NCBI GenBank assembly: GCA_000711775.1
Contig: ARYC01000231.1
Coordinates: 62,001 to 126,000, forward strand
Source of the DNA: Oxytricha trifallax
Taxonomy: Eukaryota > Ciliophora > Spirotrichea > Sporadotrichida > Oxytrichidae
Direction of reading: 5' to 3'
Length of the DNA: 64,000 nucleotides
The position numbers were made by a program, and so were the translations under genes. The notes below the pieces were generated by a model. It was not told where the DNA came from. It did not search any database and saw only the letters and a list, made by a program, of their open reading frames with translations. Shown in pieces: positions 1 to 12,471 of the stretch (position 1 is the first letter of the stretch; the number at the start of each line of letters is the position of its first letter).

Positions 1-1337
1 TATGAATGGTATTATTGGTTTGTTCATCTAATTTAACCAAACTCTTCGAAACATTCATGATGCTAATTAAAATTTTTCATTTAAATCTAGAAGAATTTCA
101 TACTCTCTAATAGGAATCCATTTAATTAAATTTCACTACACTTATAATGAATTCCTCTGATTTTTAGAAGTCTTATTAAAAGGCACCATCTTCTATAAAA
201 AGAGAAACATGAACCATTAAATTTATCTATAGCTCACAATATTTTATTCGAAAATTATAGGTGATATAAGAATTAATAGCCAAACAACTTTCTGGATTTA
301 CAAACCAAGCTGTAGAGCAAGAAGGATTTATACATTTTCTTATCTCATGACTTCAAGCTCACTTGCCAAACCTTTAAGCAACCAATTCATAATTTCTTAG
401 TGAGAAACTCAATGGTGAAAAAAATGTAAGCTTTCTTTTAGATCGAATATAATTATGTATGCATAATTCATCTCACGGAATGATGTGAAAATTTTAGTAA
501 TCCCACAACTTGAGGTCTTGCCTTGCTGTCATTTTATAAAGAAGTTTTTACTTAAATTAATTAGATGTTACTGAGTAATCTAAATTACGTGCTTCAACTT
601 TATTTAATATCATTTCATGAATTTCCGTGACATTCTCTTGCTTCCTTGAAAACCCTAAACCATATTTTTAACATACTTGTTCATCGAATCCAATAATGAA
701 ACTGCAATGCCTGCATCTTAGCGCGTTTTGAAGATACAACATTACTGAGTCATATTATTTATAAACGAGATATAATTTACCAATATTATTTAATTCGGCT
801 GGTTTTACCTATAATATAGTTTCAATTATAAAATTGTTGAAGACTAAAATTTATTAATTTATACTTTTTTTTTTTTAAAAAGAAATTAATATTTTAACAT
901 ATGGAATAATTTATACTAGTTTATAAATGAAAGTTCATCTGCCATATAATATAATAGAGGCATTTAATAAGTAAATATCCTTAATTCAATTTAATTTCTT
1001 GGGTAGGAATATATAAATTTTTACATTTATGGTAAAGTTACTAAAGAAGAAAATGAAGTACCAAAGTTGAAATGCAGTATCAATGTTGAAAATGCAGTAT
1101 CAAAACAGTTTAAAAGGACAAAAAAATCAACTTTGATACACTTAAAACGATTATGGTACTTTTAAAATAAATTTTTGGTAAATTAAACATTGACGCTCTA
1201 AAATTGAACACTTGGTAATAAAAATGTTTTCACTCTAATTGAACTTCATTTTGACTTACTATATATCGCCCATCAACATAAATAAGTGTTAAATCATATT
1301 ACCGTGTCACGTGACTGGTTGAAATTAGATTTGCAAT
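1..1337. other. AT-rich stretch, no confident gene
   Basis: No protein family, RNA gene or repeat was recognised. The minus strand between about 750 and 1 can be read as a long frame only if several TGA codons are counted as sense, and the number of TGAs is what chance predicts, so it is not called. Confidence 0.4.
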
Positions 1338-1889
1338 TAGTGAAAATAGCATAATTATAGATGAATTAATTAATTTAATCAACTTTGCACATGTTTAATT
1401 TTAATATTAAAATAAATATATATTTTTAGGTACTCTACCACAGATTTTTATGTCTAAACCTGTTTTGCGGTAGAGTACCTTAATTATATTAATTTTAATA
1501 AATAATTAAAAATAAATACTGAATTAAGTTTTGCATAGAATGCATGAAAAAATAAATAAACATTTTTATGAAATAAATATAGCAACTTGTTACTATTAAC
1601 GGTTGCTTTATTTAAAATTGTTTTTCTTTTAATATTTAAATTATTATTATTTTTTTTTGTTATATATTACATTTAAATTTCATGCATTCTATGCAAAACT
1701 TAATGCTTTATTTATTTTGAATTATTTATTAAAATTAAAATAATTAAGGTACTCTATCGCAAAACAGGTTTATACATAAAAATCTGTGGTAGAGTACCTA
1801 AAAATATATATTTATTTTAGTATTAAAATTAAACATGTGCAAAGTTGATTAGATTAATTTATTCACCTATAATTATGCTATTTTCACTA
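1338..1889. repeat. Large inverted repeat (MITE-like palindrome)
   Basis: The left arm (about 1338-1549) is matched in reverse complement by the right arm (about 1678-1889), around a loop of about 128 bp. Both arms carry the same internal block with GGTACTCTA and CTGTGGTAGAGTACC. The arms differ at a few positions and by small indels. No ORF is present. It fits a non-autonomous foldback or MITE element; no target duplication was identified. Confidence 0.8.
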
Positions 1890-2163
1890 AATGGATAGGT
1901 GATATTATAAACAAAATTCAACCTGAAAAGATTGAATAGCTGATTACCTAAGCAAGGCATAGGTAATTTACAAGGCAAGGTGAAAGGCGGTCTTAAGATG
2001 TTCATCTTCGAGCCGAATTCACATAAATTTTCAACAGGTATATGATCATGGCCTGTAAGTTCTTAAATGCTTCATTTTAACTCATGTAGCTGCCAATGGG
2101 ATGGCTGCACCTTATTGAAGCCCCAATAAAAGCGACGTCGCACTAGACTTGAATGCGTAGATA

Positions 2164-2289
2164 CATAAACCCCAATACGTATGTTCGCATGAGTTTGATA
2201 AGTGAATAAAAAGTTTTAAATGCATCAATAAATAACGAAATTTAAAAGGACAGATTTTAACTTAATTTGAGGGAGCCGATCCAGAGAAT
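2164..2289 (+). repeat. Left terminal inverted repeat of the 10.4 kb transposon
   Basis: The 126 bp match 12472-12597 in reverse complement with no difference found by eye. The outer end starts CATAAACCCC. Confidence 0.95.
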
Positions 2290-2336
2290 GCAAGTACGGT
2301 GAAGATGGGAAAAAATTGATGATTTTATTTTGAGGC

Positions 2337-2530
2337 CATACTTACCAGTCTTATAGAGTTTGAGACGCTGACCAAGAATATGTGGGGTTTGTACCCCATT
2401 GACCGATTGGTTGCAAAGTTCCACCGTTCACACTGGTTGTTTGGGGATCTGCTTTTACCTCCACATTTGAATTAAGTTTGATTTTTATTAATTAATAACT
2501 ACTACTTTAATAATTAAACTAATAATGGAA
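2337..2530 (-). CDS. Possible small coding segment beside the left TIR
   Basis: On the minus strand, from about 2530 down, a frame with TAA/TAG as Gln reads through residues such as VEVKADPQTTSVNGGTLQ and then Trp- and Ser-rich sequence up to a splice-like GTAAGT at about 2345. The base composition is more balanced than in the surrounding DNA. No family is recognised. Without a splice the frame runs on into the TIR, which would be unusual for a real C-terminus. It may be the last exon of a decayed gene in this arm of the transposon. Confidence 0.3.
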
Positions 2531-5344
2531 TCAACTAAGAACTAAATCTGCGATGGCTCTCGCACCCTCATTATTAGCCACGCACCTCACTTACTCTAAA
2601 CTGAATTCACTGCGCTTTGCGCGCATCTTGAAGAGCAACTCACGTCCTCTCGATCCGTGTAATTGATTTTACGTAGTTGCATATTTCTACAAATTTTCTT
2701 TACAAACGCTGCGCTATATTTACACTGTGATGTTTGTTACATTGAGATAACATTATAGCATCGCTTATCAGACAGTAACAATTTATGTCCATTTAAATCA
2801 ATCAACAATAACTTCTCTTGCACTCTTTGCAGAGTGTTTAAATACGCAATTACTTATTCATGAGAATGAAACAGCCTCTAGTGAAACAGCCTCCCTAATC
2901 TTATATTATTCGCCTCGAACTTCTGCTGACTTTGCACGTTTATAGGGTGCAACAACTAAAAATAAAAAAAGAAAATATTTATAAAGATGATAGTTAGCAC
3001 TTTATATCAGAAAGCTGACATTCCCTATAAGAGGGGGATTATAGTCAAACTCAAGTCGAAATATAAATTTGCGAAGCCCTTGCATTTTGCTCTCTAACGT
3101 ACTCTATTCTTCCACTATGAGGGAATTACTAATATTCTAGTGTACTATAAATGAGGAGGATTGGAAGTTATGAAGTTGCAAATCATAATAATATAGACAT
3201 CCACAATCAAAATCATAGTTATAAAAATAATGAGAAATATGGCTCAACCATCACTAATTTTCCTCTCCCACTTACATTCTAATTTTCTCCTAAAACTTCA
3301 CTGGTTTCCAGGCAGTTTGAGAAATCCTGGTTTTATTCAGGGGTTGCCAACTTTATTGGATTCTTGCCCTGTAAATAGCCAGCTTTAAGTTCCTAATTTA
3401 AATTCAGAATTAATTGGTAACAAACATCAGGGCCCAAATAATTTCAAAGTTAGGAGCTCCGCTCCAATCTCCCTCACTTTTCTTCAACTGCCCTAACTTA
3501 CCCTCAGTTTATCTCTCAAGTACTGGTTCTTGCTATCAAGTCAACTAACTGTACTCACTCAGTCTTCAAAACTTTTTCAAAATTTCAAACCTAATCATTG
3601 ATTAGTAGTAGCATGGCTACTTTCAAACTTGATGTACTAAAATGAAAATTTTGGCAGCATTTCAGGTTTTACTGGTTCTTAAACATTTGTACACAAAATT
3701 CAGCTATCAGCTTATATTACCTACCTATATCCCTAATAGACCTAAAAGTTGGCTTTAGCCCTGTAGTTGTAGCTAAAAAGTAAAAAATCAAAAATGCCAA
3801 AGTTTACACAGTTTACTTAGTTTTTTAAAGCTAAGAGCTATTTAATTAAAATCAAGTTTTAAGTTTAAAATCAACTGATGTTTGTTACAGTAACTCAAAG
3901 TAAAGTTCTAAAAAGGGAATAGAGATAAAAAAGCTTAAAAGCATAGTACTAGTCACGAAAGTGTTGCTAAGTTTTTAGTTGGTAAAATAAAGCTCGGGTT
4001 AAAGAAACTTTAAGCTGGGGGAAATAGTGGCCACTATTCAAATTTTTAAAACAAAACATTCAGGATATAATTAAATCATTCAAATTTTTAAACAGTATCA
4101 AGTAAGAACCCTCAAAGTAACAGTAAGAAACAAGTAAAAATTTAGAACCAAATTTAAAAAGCAAGTAAGAACCAAAGTATTAATAGTTTGTTTGTAAAAT
4201 TTAAAAGAACCCAAAGTAACAGTGAAACAAAAATCAAGAACTCCAAGAACCCTTTAAGGAGATTTTTTAATTTTTAAAAAAAGCTTTAGCTTAAGCTTGC
4301 CTGGCCAGGCTTTACGATCGATTTAAATAACAAGTAACAAAGTAACAGTGATTTTTTTTTAATTCAGAAGCTATTATTTTAACAGAACCCAAGTAACAAA
4401 GTAACAGAACCCAAGAAACATTAACAAAGAACCCAAGAAACAACAATAACAGAACCCATGATTTTTGAATTTTAAAATTAAAATACTTACCAAATTACTT
4501 GATTTTGATTTTTAGGACGAAAGAACATTTTGTTTGATTTTGATTATTAAGAACTACTTGATTTTGATTTGGTTTTTGATTTTGATTTAAAGTAAAGGAG
4601 CAAGTCTAATCATTACAGAGGAAACAAATGATCAGTTTAAGTTTTAATCAATCTACTATGCAACTGCGATCACTGGCTCTCCAAGTTACTTTGCATCGAG
4701 TACAACCTAAGCTTTGTTTAGGCCCCCTGATTTCTCACTCACGTTTCACCACCAGGATACGGCAAGTTATTAATTAACAGTTTTTGCAAGATCTGAATCA
4801 TTTAAAAAACACAATGATCAGTTTAGTTTATTTTTTTGTCGCGAAGTGCGAAAGTATTTAATTATTTTTTTAATTATAAAAATGACTCGAATTTATAGTG
4901 TTTTTTTTTCTCAGAAAATTTGAATATTCAAAACGGATGGCTATAAATCAATCCTGGAAATTGTATATAATTTGACCAAGTTCAGCAAATTTGATCCCCC
5001 GAATTCGATTAAACTAATTTTGCCCTGAGGTTAATTAAATGCTTGCATTAAGATGCGTAAATAATTTGGAGAGAAATTGATTTGCCTAATTAAATTCCTA
5101 ACTTGCTTATACCTACAATTAATTAAATTACCTGACCTAGGTACTCACCCAGACCGTAGAGAAGCGTCAATGGGCTTCAAGCGTAAATCGGCTCTAGGAG
5201 TATCCCTAATAGTAATTTCAGGATTTATGATCGCTTATAGATAAAGCCAATTGTTCAGCACTCATACTAATAGTTATGAGTTAGTCCTTAAAATTTTACT
5301 AGAAGTTCAACTGCCCTCACTCCATACCCTCATTTCTTATTAAC
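2531..5344. other. Left arm of the 10.4 kb transposon, no recognised gene
   Basis: Mixed-composition DNA with several short frames on both strands (for example minus 3260-2870 and plus 4629-4885), none with a recognisable domain or more TGA-free length than chance. A repetitive stretch lies at 3880-4470. Confidence 0.4.
3880..4470. repeat. Degenerate short-unit repeat region
   Basis: Units such as AAAGTAACAGT, AAGTAACAAAGTAACAG and AACCCAAGAAACA recur many times with variable spacing. It looks like a decayed short-unit repeat array rather than coding sequence. Confidence 0.5.
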
Positions 5345-7322
5345 TCATTATTGGTTAGAAACATTAGTAAGGCAATCAAGGTAGCATGTAAATGCACTAT
5401 TGCTAAGTTACTTTACTTTCTTAGCTTAACTGATTAGGCCAAAGAAGATGCTCAAATTTTTCTTAGATTAGAAAAGGATTGATGTAAGTTTCGATTTGAT
5501 AATTACTTTATAAACTATAGAAATGTGTAATTTAGAGTAAATTCTTAGTGAAAGTATAACAGTAAGTTTAGTATAAATCAGGTTACAAATATAGCAGCTG
5601 CCACAACTTTAAGTTGTAGTTTATAATTCATAATTATCTAGCTAAAGTTGCTTGGTTTAGAGACTTCCATTCAAACAAGCACTTCGATTCACAAATCCTC
5701 TTGTGAGATTGCTTCTAAGGCTGCTGTTAAAACGTGATAAAAGCAGTGCCTCACTAAGTTCTAATTTATTCTGCTTATATTCATTCCCACCTCTTTCATA
5801 AATGCTGCCCAGTACCCTCTAAATTACGTTACTTAACTTAAACTTACTTTGATTAGGCTCTTGTATTTAGTGGATTCAAGTCTCTGTTTTTTATCCAGGA
5901 GTACATTAGCTCAGCTGGCGCAATCTTGTAATGATAAGGCCCCAAAAACATTAGAGGTAATCTTAAGTCCATGTACTTTTCCATAATATTTTGAGACCTG
6001 TGATAAGGAGCATTATCAAGAAGTATCAAAGTATTTGATCTCCACTAACTGTCAATTGTTTCGAGTGTATTAATAAGCTTGCACAGAAAGTACAGGAAGG
6101 AGTGTTGATTAGTTCTGCCATGATTCACTATATAAAACAACTCTCCTGTACTTGAAACCCCTATGATCAAATTCATTTATCTAAGTCTCTGAGAATTTGT
6201 AACTCTGTTCTTAACGTAAGGTGCAGTCCAGCCTCTGCGTCTTTCGTCTGTTTAGTTCAGAGTTGATTCATCAATGTTGATAATTCTCTTGCCTTTACTT
6301 AACTAGAGCACGAACTACTGTGCTGCATATTACCTCTGCAACTTACTACTATTACTATTATGCAGAGTTGAGATCTACTTGATTTATTTGTAGGTCATCA
6401 TTAATTCATTTTTCAGGAAGCGTCTTATCATTTGCTTACTGCACCTTAGCTAGATGTTCTTCTATAAGCTGCGCTGAATATCTGAAAGCTGTACAGGTTA
6501 AGTATCAAGCATGAGCATGTTAACAATATGCGTGCGTGCTCTGCTGTGAAGCTTCTTATACCTGCCTCTGTTAACTTACTTCAGGTTCCAAAACCTGGCT
6601 TTCTTGACTGGACTTTTCAAGTACCTTCGCAACTTGTAGTATGAAATGCCAAGTCTATTCATTATCTAGGAGTAAGATAGCTTTTCATTGTCTCGCAGTC
6701 TAAGTGACTCCTCTGCAAGCTTGAGTTCTTTCTATTACTATTTCTTTTCTTTCCCCAACTGCTTTAGTATCCTACGAGGAACGGTTGCATTTAGTTGTGT
6801 ATGCTAACCAAACACTGGAATCTAATCCTTCACTTTATGATTCTCAATAACCTTGGCTTCAAGAGCGTTCATATCAATACTTTCGCCTCGCTCAATCAAA
6901 CTTTAAGGTTCTAAATCTGATTGTTTGTATTCAGTGTAAAGCTTTAACACTAACTAGCCAAGAGTCTTGATGTCCTTATCACTCAGTAATGATGATTTAA
7001 CTTCTTTTTTCACGCTTTTTCTATAAACCTCTTTGGGGTCAATGATAAATCCCTCACTTTCGAACTCTGAAATTTCATCACGAGTATCCTCGAATAGGGA
7101 AGTCATATCTCTTATACTAACTTATTCTATTTTAACGTCTGCAACTGTTATATTTCTCTAATATAGCATATTAGTGGTTAAATAATCCGCCTGATCTTAA
7201 GAATCTTCTGATTAACTTTACGAGCTCGGCTCTTCACTTGAGCTGTTACCATCGTAATCTTTATCTTCCAACTTGAAGAAATCAGAGAGTCTTGACTGTC
7301 GTCTTCCAGAATATGATTCCAT
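5345..7322 (-). CDS. DD34E (Tc1/mariner-IS630 type) transposase
   Basis: A DDE transposase that probably cuts and joins the ends of the surrounding 10.4 kb element. Read with TAA/TAG as Gln, it is open from ATG 7322 and has one likely 43 bp intron (5847-5805, GTAAGT...GGCAG) that keeps the frame; total about 644 residues. The N-terminus is acidic and Ser-rich. A helix-turn-helix region near residues 170-200 (SYSQIMNRLGISYYKLRRYL) should bind DNA. Catalytic residues fit D351 (in NIDES), D436 (in LLDNAPYH) and E471 (in IAPAELMYSW), a DD34E spacing. The segment FLGPYHYKIAPAE resembles the transposase piece at 36.1-36.5 kb. No TGA or frameshift was seen, so it may still be functional. The C-terminal part after the intron is less certain. 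Confidence 0.88.
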
Positions 7323-7513
7323 GAGAAGATTCCTAAATTTAATAATAATGAATTCGTTTCGTGCTGGTAGGAAATCCGCTAGCGGAAATCGGATCGTGCT
7401 GGTGGGATTTCATTATTAGGAAAAGCACTCTCTGCTTTTAGTAACTGCAGTGTCTTCCTGAATCAAAATTGAGCTATATAAAATGGTGAAAGGCACCTAA
7501 CTTTTAAATTTTA

Positions 7514-8320
7514 ATGAACCAATAGTAACTTACTGGTATCAATGCTTCAGAACTCGCCCAGAAATGCAAAAGTAAGAAAGAGCTATACAACTTTCTTGCC
7601 CAAGACTGCCACGCTTTCTTACCCAAAGCGGACTCCACCAACATTTATTTCCTTAAGTAAATCATAAGAGCGGAGAAAGAGGTAACCACTAGCTTGCTCT
7701 TGTAACTGTCATTATAGTATGTAAGAAGAGACGCAGTCAAAGTGTCAGCAGTGCCTTAAATCGATGGACTTACAGTTTAAGACTTTCTCGATTATGCAAG
7801 AGGGTCTTCAAGACTGCTGTAACACTTGCCTGATGAACGAGATTGGGTCCACCTAGACAGATAATGGATCTGTGACTTGCTCTTCACCCTAGACACCGAC
7901 GGTGTCTCCCAGATGATTAATGATGCAATGTTGTAACGAAGAGAAAAGCTAGACCATAACAGAGATCTCGTAATTGAAATGAGACCCGAGTTCGTGGACG
8001 CTCTCAGCAGATGCCTTAACTTTAGCAGTAAGTTTACTCTCTCTTAATTTCGTGTGTAGCTGAGCAAGGTAAGGCTGTGAATCTAGTAAAGGATTCATCT
8101 AAAAGAAAGAGAACTCATGATTAAATGGACGAGGTAAAAGATTATGAAATGGCTTTTAAAATAAGATAAGCAAGAATTCTTGCAGTAAACTAAAAAGTTG
8201 AAGAAATAACATGACGATATGGAAAGTAAGTTGCTTGACTTACGCAAGATGAGAGAGTAGTTTATGCAAGATGGTAACTTGTAGAACATGCAAAATCAGT
8301 CTCCTAACATGAGACGCTGA
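7514..8320 (+). CDS. Unknown protein with C-terminal coiled coil, transposon cargo
   Basis: From ATG 7514 the frame with TAA/TAG as Gln runs to a splice-like 32 bp intron (8028-8059, GTAAGT...TGTAG, phase 1), resumes in frame and ends at TGA 8318-8320, about 250 residues. The N-terminal two thirds is a mixed helical domain (segments KELYNFLAQDCHAFLPK, DERDWVHLDRQWICDLLF). The end is a charged coiled coil (KKLKKQHDDMESKLLDLRKM). One apparent single-base frameshift lies at about 8150-8170 in an A-rich run, which could be decay or a sequencing error. No family is recognised. It lies convergent with the SecA-like gene and next to the 5' end of the transposase, so a role in transposition or host interaction is only a guess. 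Confidence 0.7.
8028..8059 (+). other. Predicted 32 bp intron
   Basis: GTAAGT donor and GTGTAG acceptor. Removing it joins a split Thr codon and keeps the unknown cargo gene open; without removal the frame is lost. Confidence 0.7.
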
Positions 8321-8413
8321 GTGCTGCTGCTTCTCTTCCTCCACGATTCTCTAAATGCTATTAATAGCAAAAACTTGAATATGGTGAATTGCTTAAAAAA
8401 ATTAAGATAAATC

Positions 8414-11400
8414 TCATATTCTTAATCTTGGTTTTCTCTCTGAATTTCTATGGTTTATGTCGCTTTTAAAGTGCCTTCTCTCACTCGAGGCTGCCTTCAA
8501 CCATCTCTCCATTGTCTCTTCACTCTCTGGCAGCTCTGTATAAGTGCAACTCAATGATTTTTCTCTGGCACTGCGACGAGTAGTCAGCTCTCAAGTCTTA
8601 TTTTATTCCTTGATTAATTCAAGCTTTTGTTAACCTTTCACTAATCTTCTCTTGGAACTTGCAGTACTGCTTTTACTTCTGGATCTCTCTCTGCCTTGAG
8701 CCTTAGTAATTTCATGGTGCTACTGCTTTAAATTCCTTTGCACCAATTACTATACCTGGTCGAATGGTTTATCTTGCAGCACAGGATTTTAACTCATCTT
8801 CTCTTCAATAAGCTCTATGAGAGAAGGTTAATAAAAACCCAACTTACTTTATTCAGCTTATCCTTCAACAAAATTAAGGCTCTTTTTCTTCTTTAAGATT
8901 ATCTTGCTTCACTACTGCTGCTGAGTTGCTTGCATCACTGTAAGCTTTCTCAGTGAAAGCTACAATATGTTCAACGATTTCTCTTACAATATTATCTTGC
9001 TCCTAATCCTTTGAAAGCTCTGCAGAAATTTATTCTTAAGGCACCTTGCTTTTTTCAACAAAACTATCCATTGCTTCTTATTGATTTTATAAAATTGATT
9101 ATACTTGGTTGTGCTTGCGATCAAGTATAAGATCTATTTCTTTCTATACAACTATAAGCAGCTGCTCTGCACTATCATTAGAAGCATTCTTGTATAACAC
9201 GCGCTGCCATCTACCTTTGGTATTAAGACTGCCGATTCTACCAATGATTTATTCTTCAGATCTTCTTGAAAAGACATCAGCGATGATTAAATAAGTACCC
9301 CCATTTGAATTGATTTCATCATTAGTTTAGATGTCTGTTCCTCTTCCCTGTGCTTCATTAAATAAGTAAACAACATAGTTCTTGCTCGCATTCTTCATTA
9401 AATACCTGCCTTCAATGACAGACTCTATGACAGCGGCTGAGCCGTGGCTGAAGCTTTTGAAATCGAAAGAGGATTTCGAGAGGCCTGATTAAATAGCGTT
9501 GTAGTTATCAGAGGCGACAATTAAAACTGGGGTATTAGCAACTTAGTCCTTTATGAGTTCCTTGATTTTCTGCAAGTAATCTGCCTGATTTGAACTTACC
9601 AGCAAGTCTGGTAGCTGCGTCTTCTTATCACCTTGCAACTTATCAAGTGTAGGGAACACCACAGGTGTGCTTTGCAAAGCTAAGTTAAGACAGGTTTCCT
9701 CGGTTTGAGTAAGATGGCTGCCTGAAAAGCCGATAATACTTTTAGCTTGCTTGTAAAAATTAAGCTGGTTGACAATATTATCACTGGAGCCATCGAATAA
9801 AATCCAGTCGTATTCATCGACGAGCACGATACTCTCGCGCCAGACACTTATGAATTTAGGAGTCTTCATTTGTTTCTTGAGTTGTGGCTGAGTAAAGAAG
9901 TAAATACCAGCGCTCTTAGCAATGAAATTAAAGTTCGAGTTAAGTGCCATCGCATTAATAACTTTTTAGAACTTCGTGAAATCTCTCTGCACCAGGTGCT
10001 CATTCTTGCCAATGATAATTACGGAGAGCTTGGTCTGAAGAGCTATAAGAATGGCTAGCGCAATGCAAATTAAGGTCTTGCCATTACCAATACCAAAATG
10101 AATTAAATGGCTTGCTTGCAAGTTGTCGCAGATATAGTTAATGCATAATACTTGAGAACTGTACAACTTAAATCCCAGATTTTGCTGCAACTTTTCTAGG
10201 GCTTCACTGGCAGCCAACCTTTCATTCGAAGGCTTTGAATTGAAAGCACTTGCTAGTTAGTGCAAGGTATTTGCATTCTCAAAGAGTTGAAGTAGGTCTG
10301 CAACTGTCTTATCAGAGAAGGCTTCCATGTTGCGAGGCAAGTGCAAAATCCTTTGAATGTCAGAGCAGTCTCCATTAAGGCAGTTTTCAATAATATTGCT
10401 GCTCAGACTTACATTCTTTTCAATTTGAGCTTCTATGATTTACTGCTGAAGCTTCTAGATTTGCGGAATCTTGCCCACCCATTGTACGTCTCTATTCTGC
10501 AGTCTTTATGCAAGGCCTTTCATAAAGTAAACCATCGTGCTTGAATCAATAAGCTCTTGCTTCTGTAAGAATGTAGCCCTGGTAGTTGATATATAATCCT
10601 TGAGAGCATCAACAGTGTGAGAGCAAGATAAAGCACAAATTCTTACGAAGTACTCTGTGTATTCAACGGGAATATCTCTGATTAAGTGCAGGCCACAGTC
10701 CTGCTTTAGTAGAGTGATGAAAGGCACATTCAAAATGAAGAATGAAGAAGGTATAAGTCTCTAAACTTGAGAGTCAATTTCGAATAATTGCCAAGTCCGA
10801 CCCATAAGCTGCACAATATAAGGGTTAGTTTCATCAAGTCTCACACTTGAGCAAGCTATTTTGTGAATGCGGCTACTGAATTGAAGAACACAAAGTTTGC
10901 CAAGCCTAGAGCTTGCCTTGCATTGGGGGAGCGTACTAATAACAAGATCGATTCTTGTATTAACTAGTCTTCTACTTATACCTTTTCTCCTTAATAGTAA
11001 CCCAAAGCAGCTAAAAAGATACGAGGCTTCGAGTCTTGGTCTAAGTTTCCATCGCTCAATATTAAATCCACCAGCAGAGAGAACAGGTTCTAGTGCATTT
11101 CCTGATCATTAGCGTTCTCAAAATTGCTTAGGAATGATAAAAGTGACTGAGTGTTACGGGTCACTATATCTTGCAAAATGCAAGACCTTTAATAATAATT
11201 AGAAGATTTGAAATTTTCAAAGTGTTTGATTAAGATCTCATGGCCGATGATCGCGCCATAGTTAATAAAGAGCTGAGGTAAGGGTTCTTTATTTGGTTTT
11301 TAATCGCTTGCAAAGCTTATGCTCGTAGTGAAGTCGCTCACCTTCACCTCTTCGTAAGTTGCAGTAAGATCAGGTGGCTCTGAAATTACAGATTTACTTT

Positions 11401-11796
11401 CATGGCTGTGCTTCGCCAACTTGGGTTTATTGTTATTTATAAATTTTCTCACGAACCGCTTGAAATCCTAAGTATTTTCAAAGCCTGCAAAATCCTCCTG
11501 CTCCAGCAGCAAACTTAAATCAAAGTTGTTTTAATGCAGAAATTCCTTTGCACGATTGATCTTGGCACTGTCTTGTGCGTTTTTAAATTCAGATTTGATC
11601 CCCTTGATTTTACCCGCATCTTCAAGATTTACATTGGCTTGTAGATTTTCAAAAATCCGAGGTAAGTTTTCTTGTTCGGGTGCCTATTCTGGCATCTGCT
11701 AATTATTGATAGGTTCTAAATAGAAGCTAATAACAAGGATTGAAACTTACCAGCAGCTGCATTTAAAAGTTGAGGAGGGTCGGTCTTAGAAGCCAT
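8414..11796 (-). CDS. SecA-like DEAD/ATPase protein carried by the transposon
   Basis: A SecA-family ATPase, named from ordered motifs on the minus strand. An N-terminal region of about 500 residues (from ATG 11796, after a 35 bp intron 11750-11716) is rich in Gln and has no known domain. Then come a Walker A region (IHFGIGNGKTLICIA, about 10090), the DE box (VLVDEYDWILFDG, about 9810), a SecA-like IIGFSG motif (about 9730), and the C-terminal helicase half with GRGTDIQ, NGGTYLIIAD and RRSEEQIIGRIG (9360-9220). A basic tail follows after a second intron (8847-8815). The order matches bacterial SecA. Breaks: an apparent frameshift near 10,900 and another near 8,870, so it may be decaying. A SecA-like protein in a eukaryotic DNA transposon is unexpected; protein export is unlikely, and remodelling of protein or nucleic acid is the safer guess. 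Confidence 0.85.
11716..11750 (-). other. Predicted 35 bp intron in the SecA-like gene
   Basis: GTAAGTTTC donor and TATTTAG acceptor on the minus strand. Of the acceptors nearby, only this one joins the first 15 codons to the long downstream frame. Confidence 0.65.
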
Positions 11797-12471
11797 CTCA
11801 AATCAAGTGACTGGATTCATCTGAATTATGCTAGATTTTAATGATTAATTCCACTGGATTTTAATATTAAATAGCTGGATTATTAAAATCTCGACTGGAT
11901 TATTGCAATTTTACTGTATGGGTTGCTACTCTCTCACCTATATCCCCCGGATTTATTCATGGCTCACTGCGAAACCACTTCAATTAAGGAGTATTTACTA
12001 TAACTCATTAGACAAGTAGCTTCAAGTGACAAGGAGACGGGTGGTTGAAGAGCTGTGATAAATTTCGCCAACTTTGGAGCTCGAGCCAATGCAAAATTGG
12101 CTTTTTGAAAAAATGTCGGAATCCGCGGTACCTTTCAAATTCAAATCCTTTCCCCGTCCATAACTGAATAGTGGCGAGTAGAAATGTGAAGAGGGGAATA
12201 GCTAGAAATTAATGGCACTCAAAATAGAAAATTCGGGTCTTCAGTTTGGACCTCGAAAATGACCTCTGGCTTAAGCCAACAGCCTGGATTCTTGAGGTCA
12301 GGTCAGTAGGGTGGAATATTAACGTTGATAAATCTCGAGAAGCACTCCAATGACCTACTGGCTTTCTGGCTGCTTTCAACTTAAAATTAAAAAATACACT
12401 AATCAAACCCTATTAATCAAATCAATATCAAACTATATGAGTGCCGTAATATTCTCAACTCTTCTTTTTCG
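11797..12471. other. Right arm of the 10.4 kb transposon, no recognised gene
   Basis: Somewhat GC-richer DNA. A plus-strand frame at about 12,210-12,390 can be read as a short peptide but has no family match or clear start. Confidence 0.35.

Noticed and set aside
1..753. A minus-strand frame open from 753 to the window edge if TGA is read as Trp.
   Set aside because: If all three stops are sense, every frame is open. The five TGAs in about 250 codons equal the chance rate, so there is no evidence of coding.
10897..11112. Plus-strand 71-residue frame inside the SecA-like gene.
   Set aside because: Antisense shadow of the coding strand; no start context or family.
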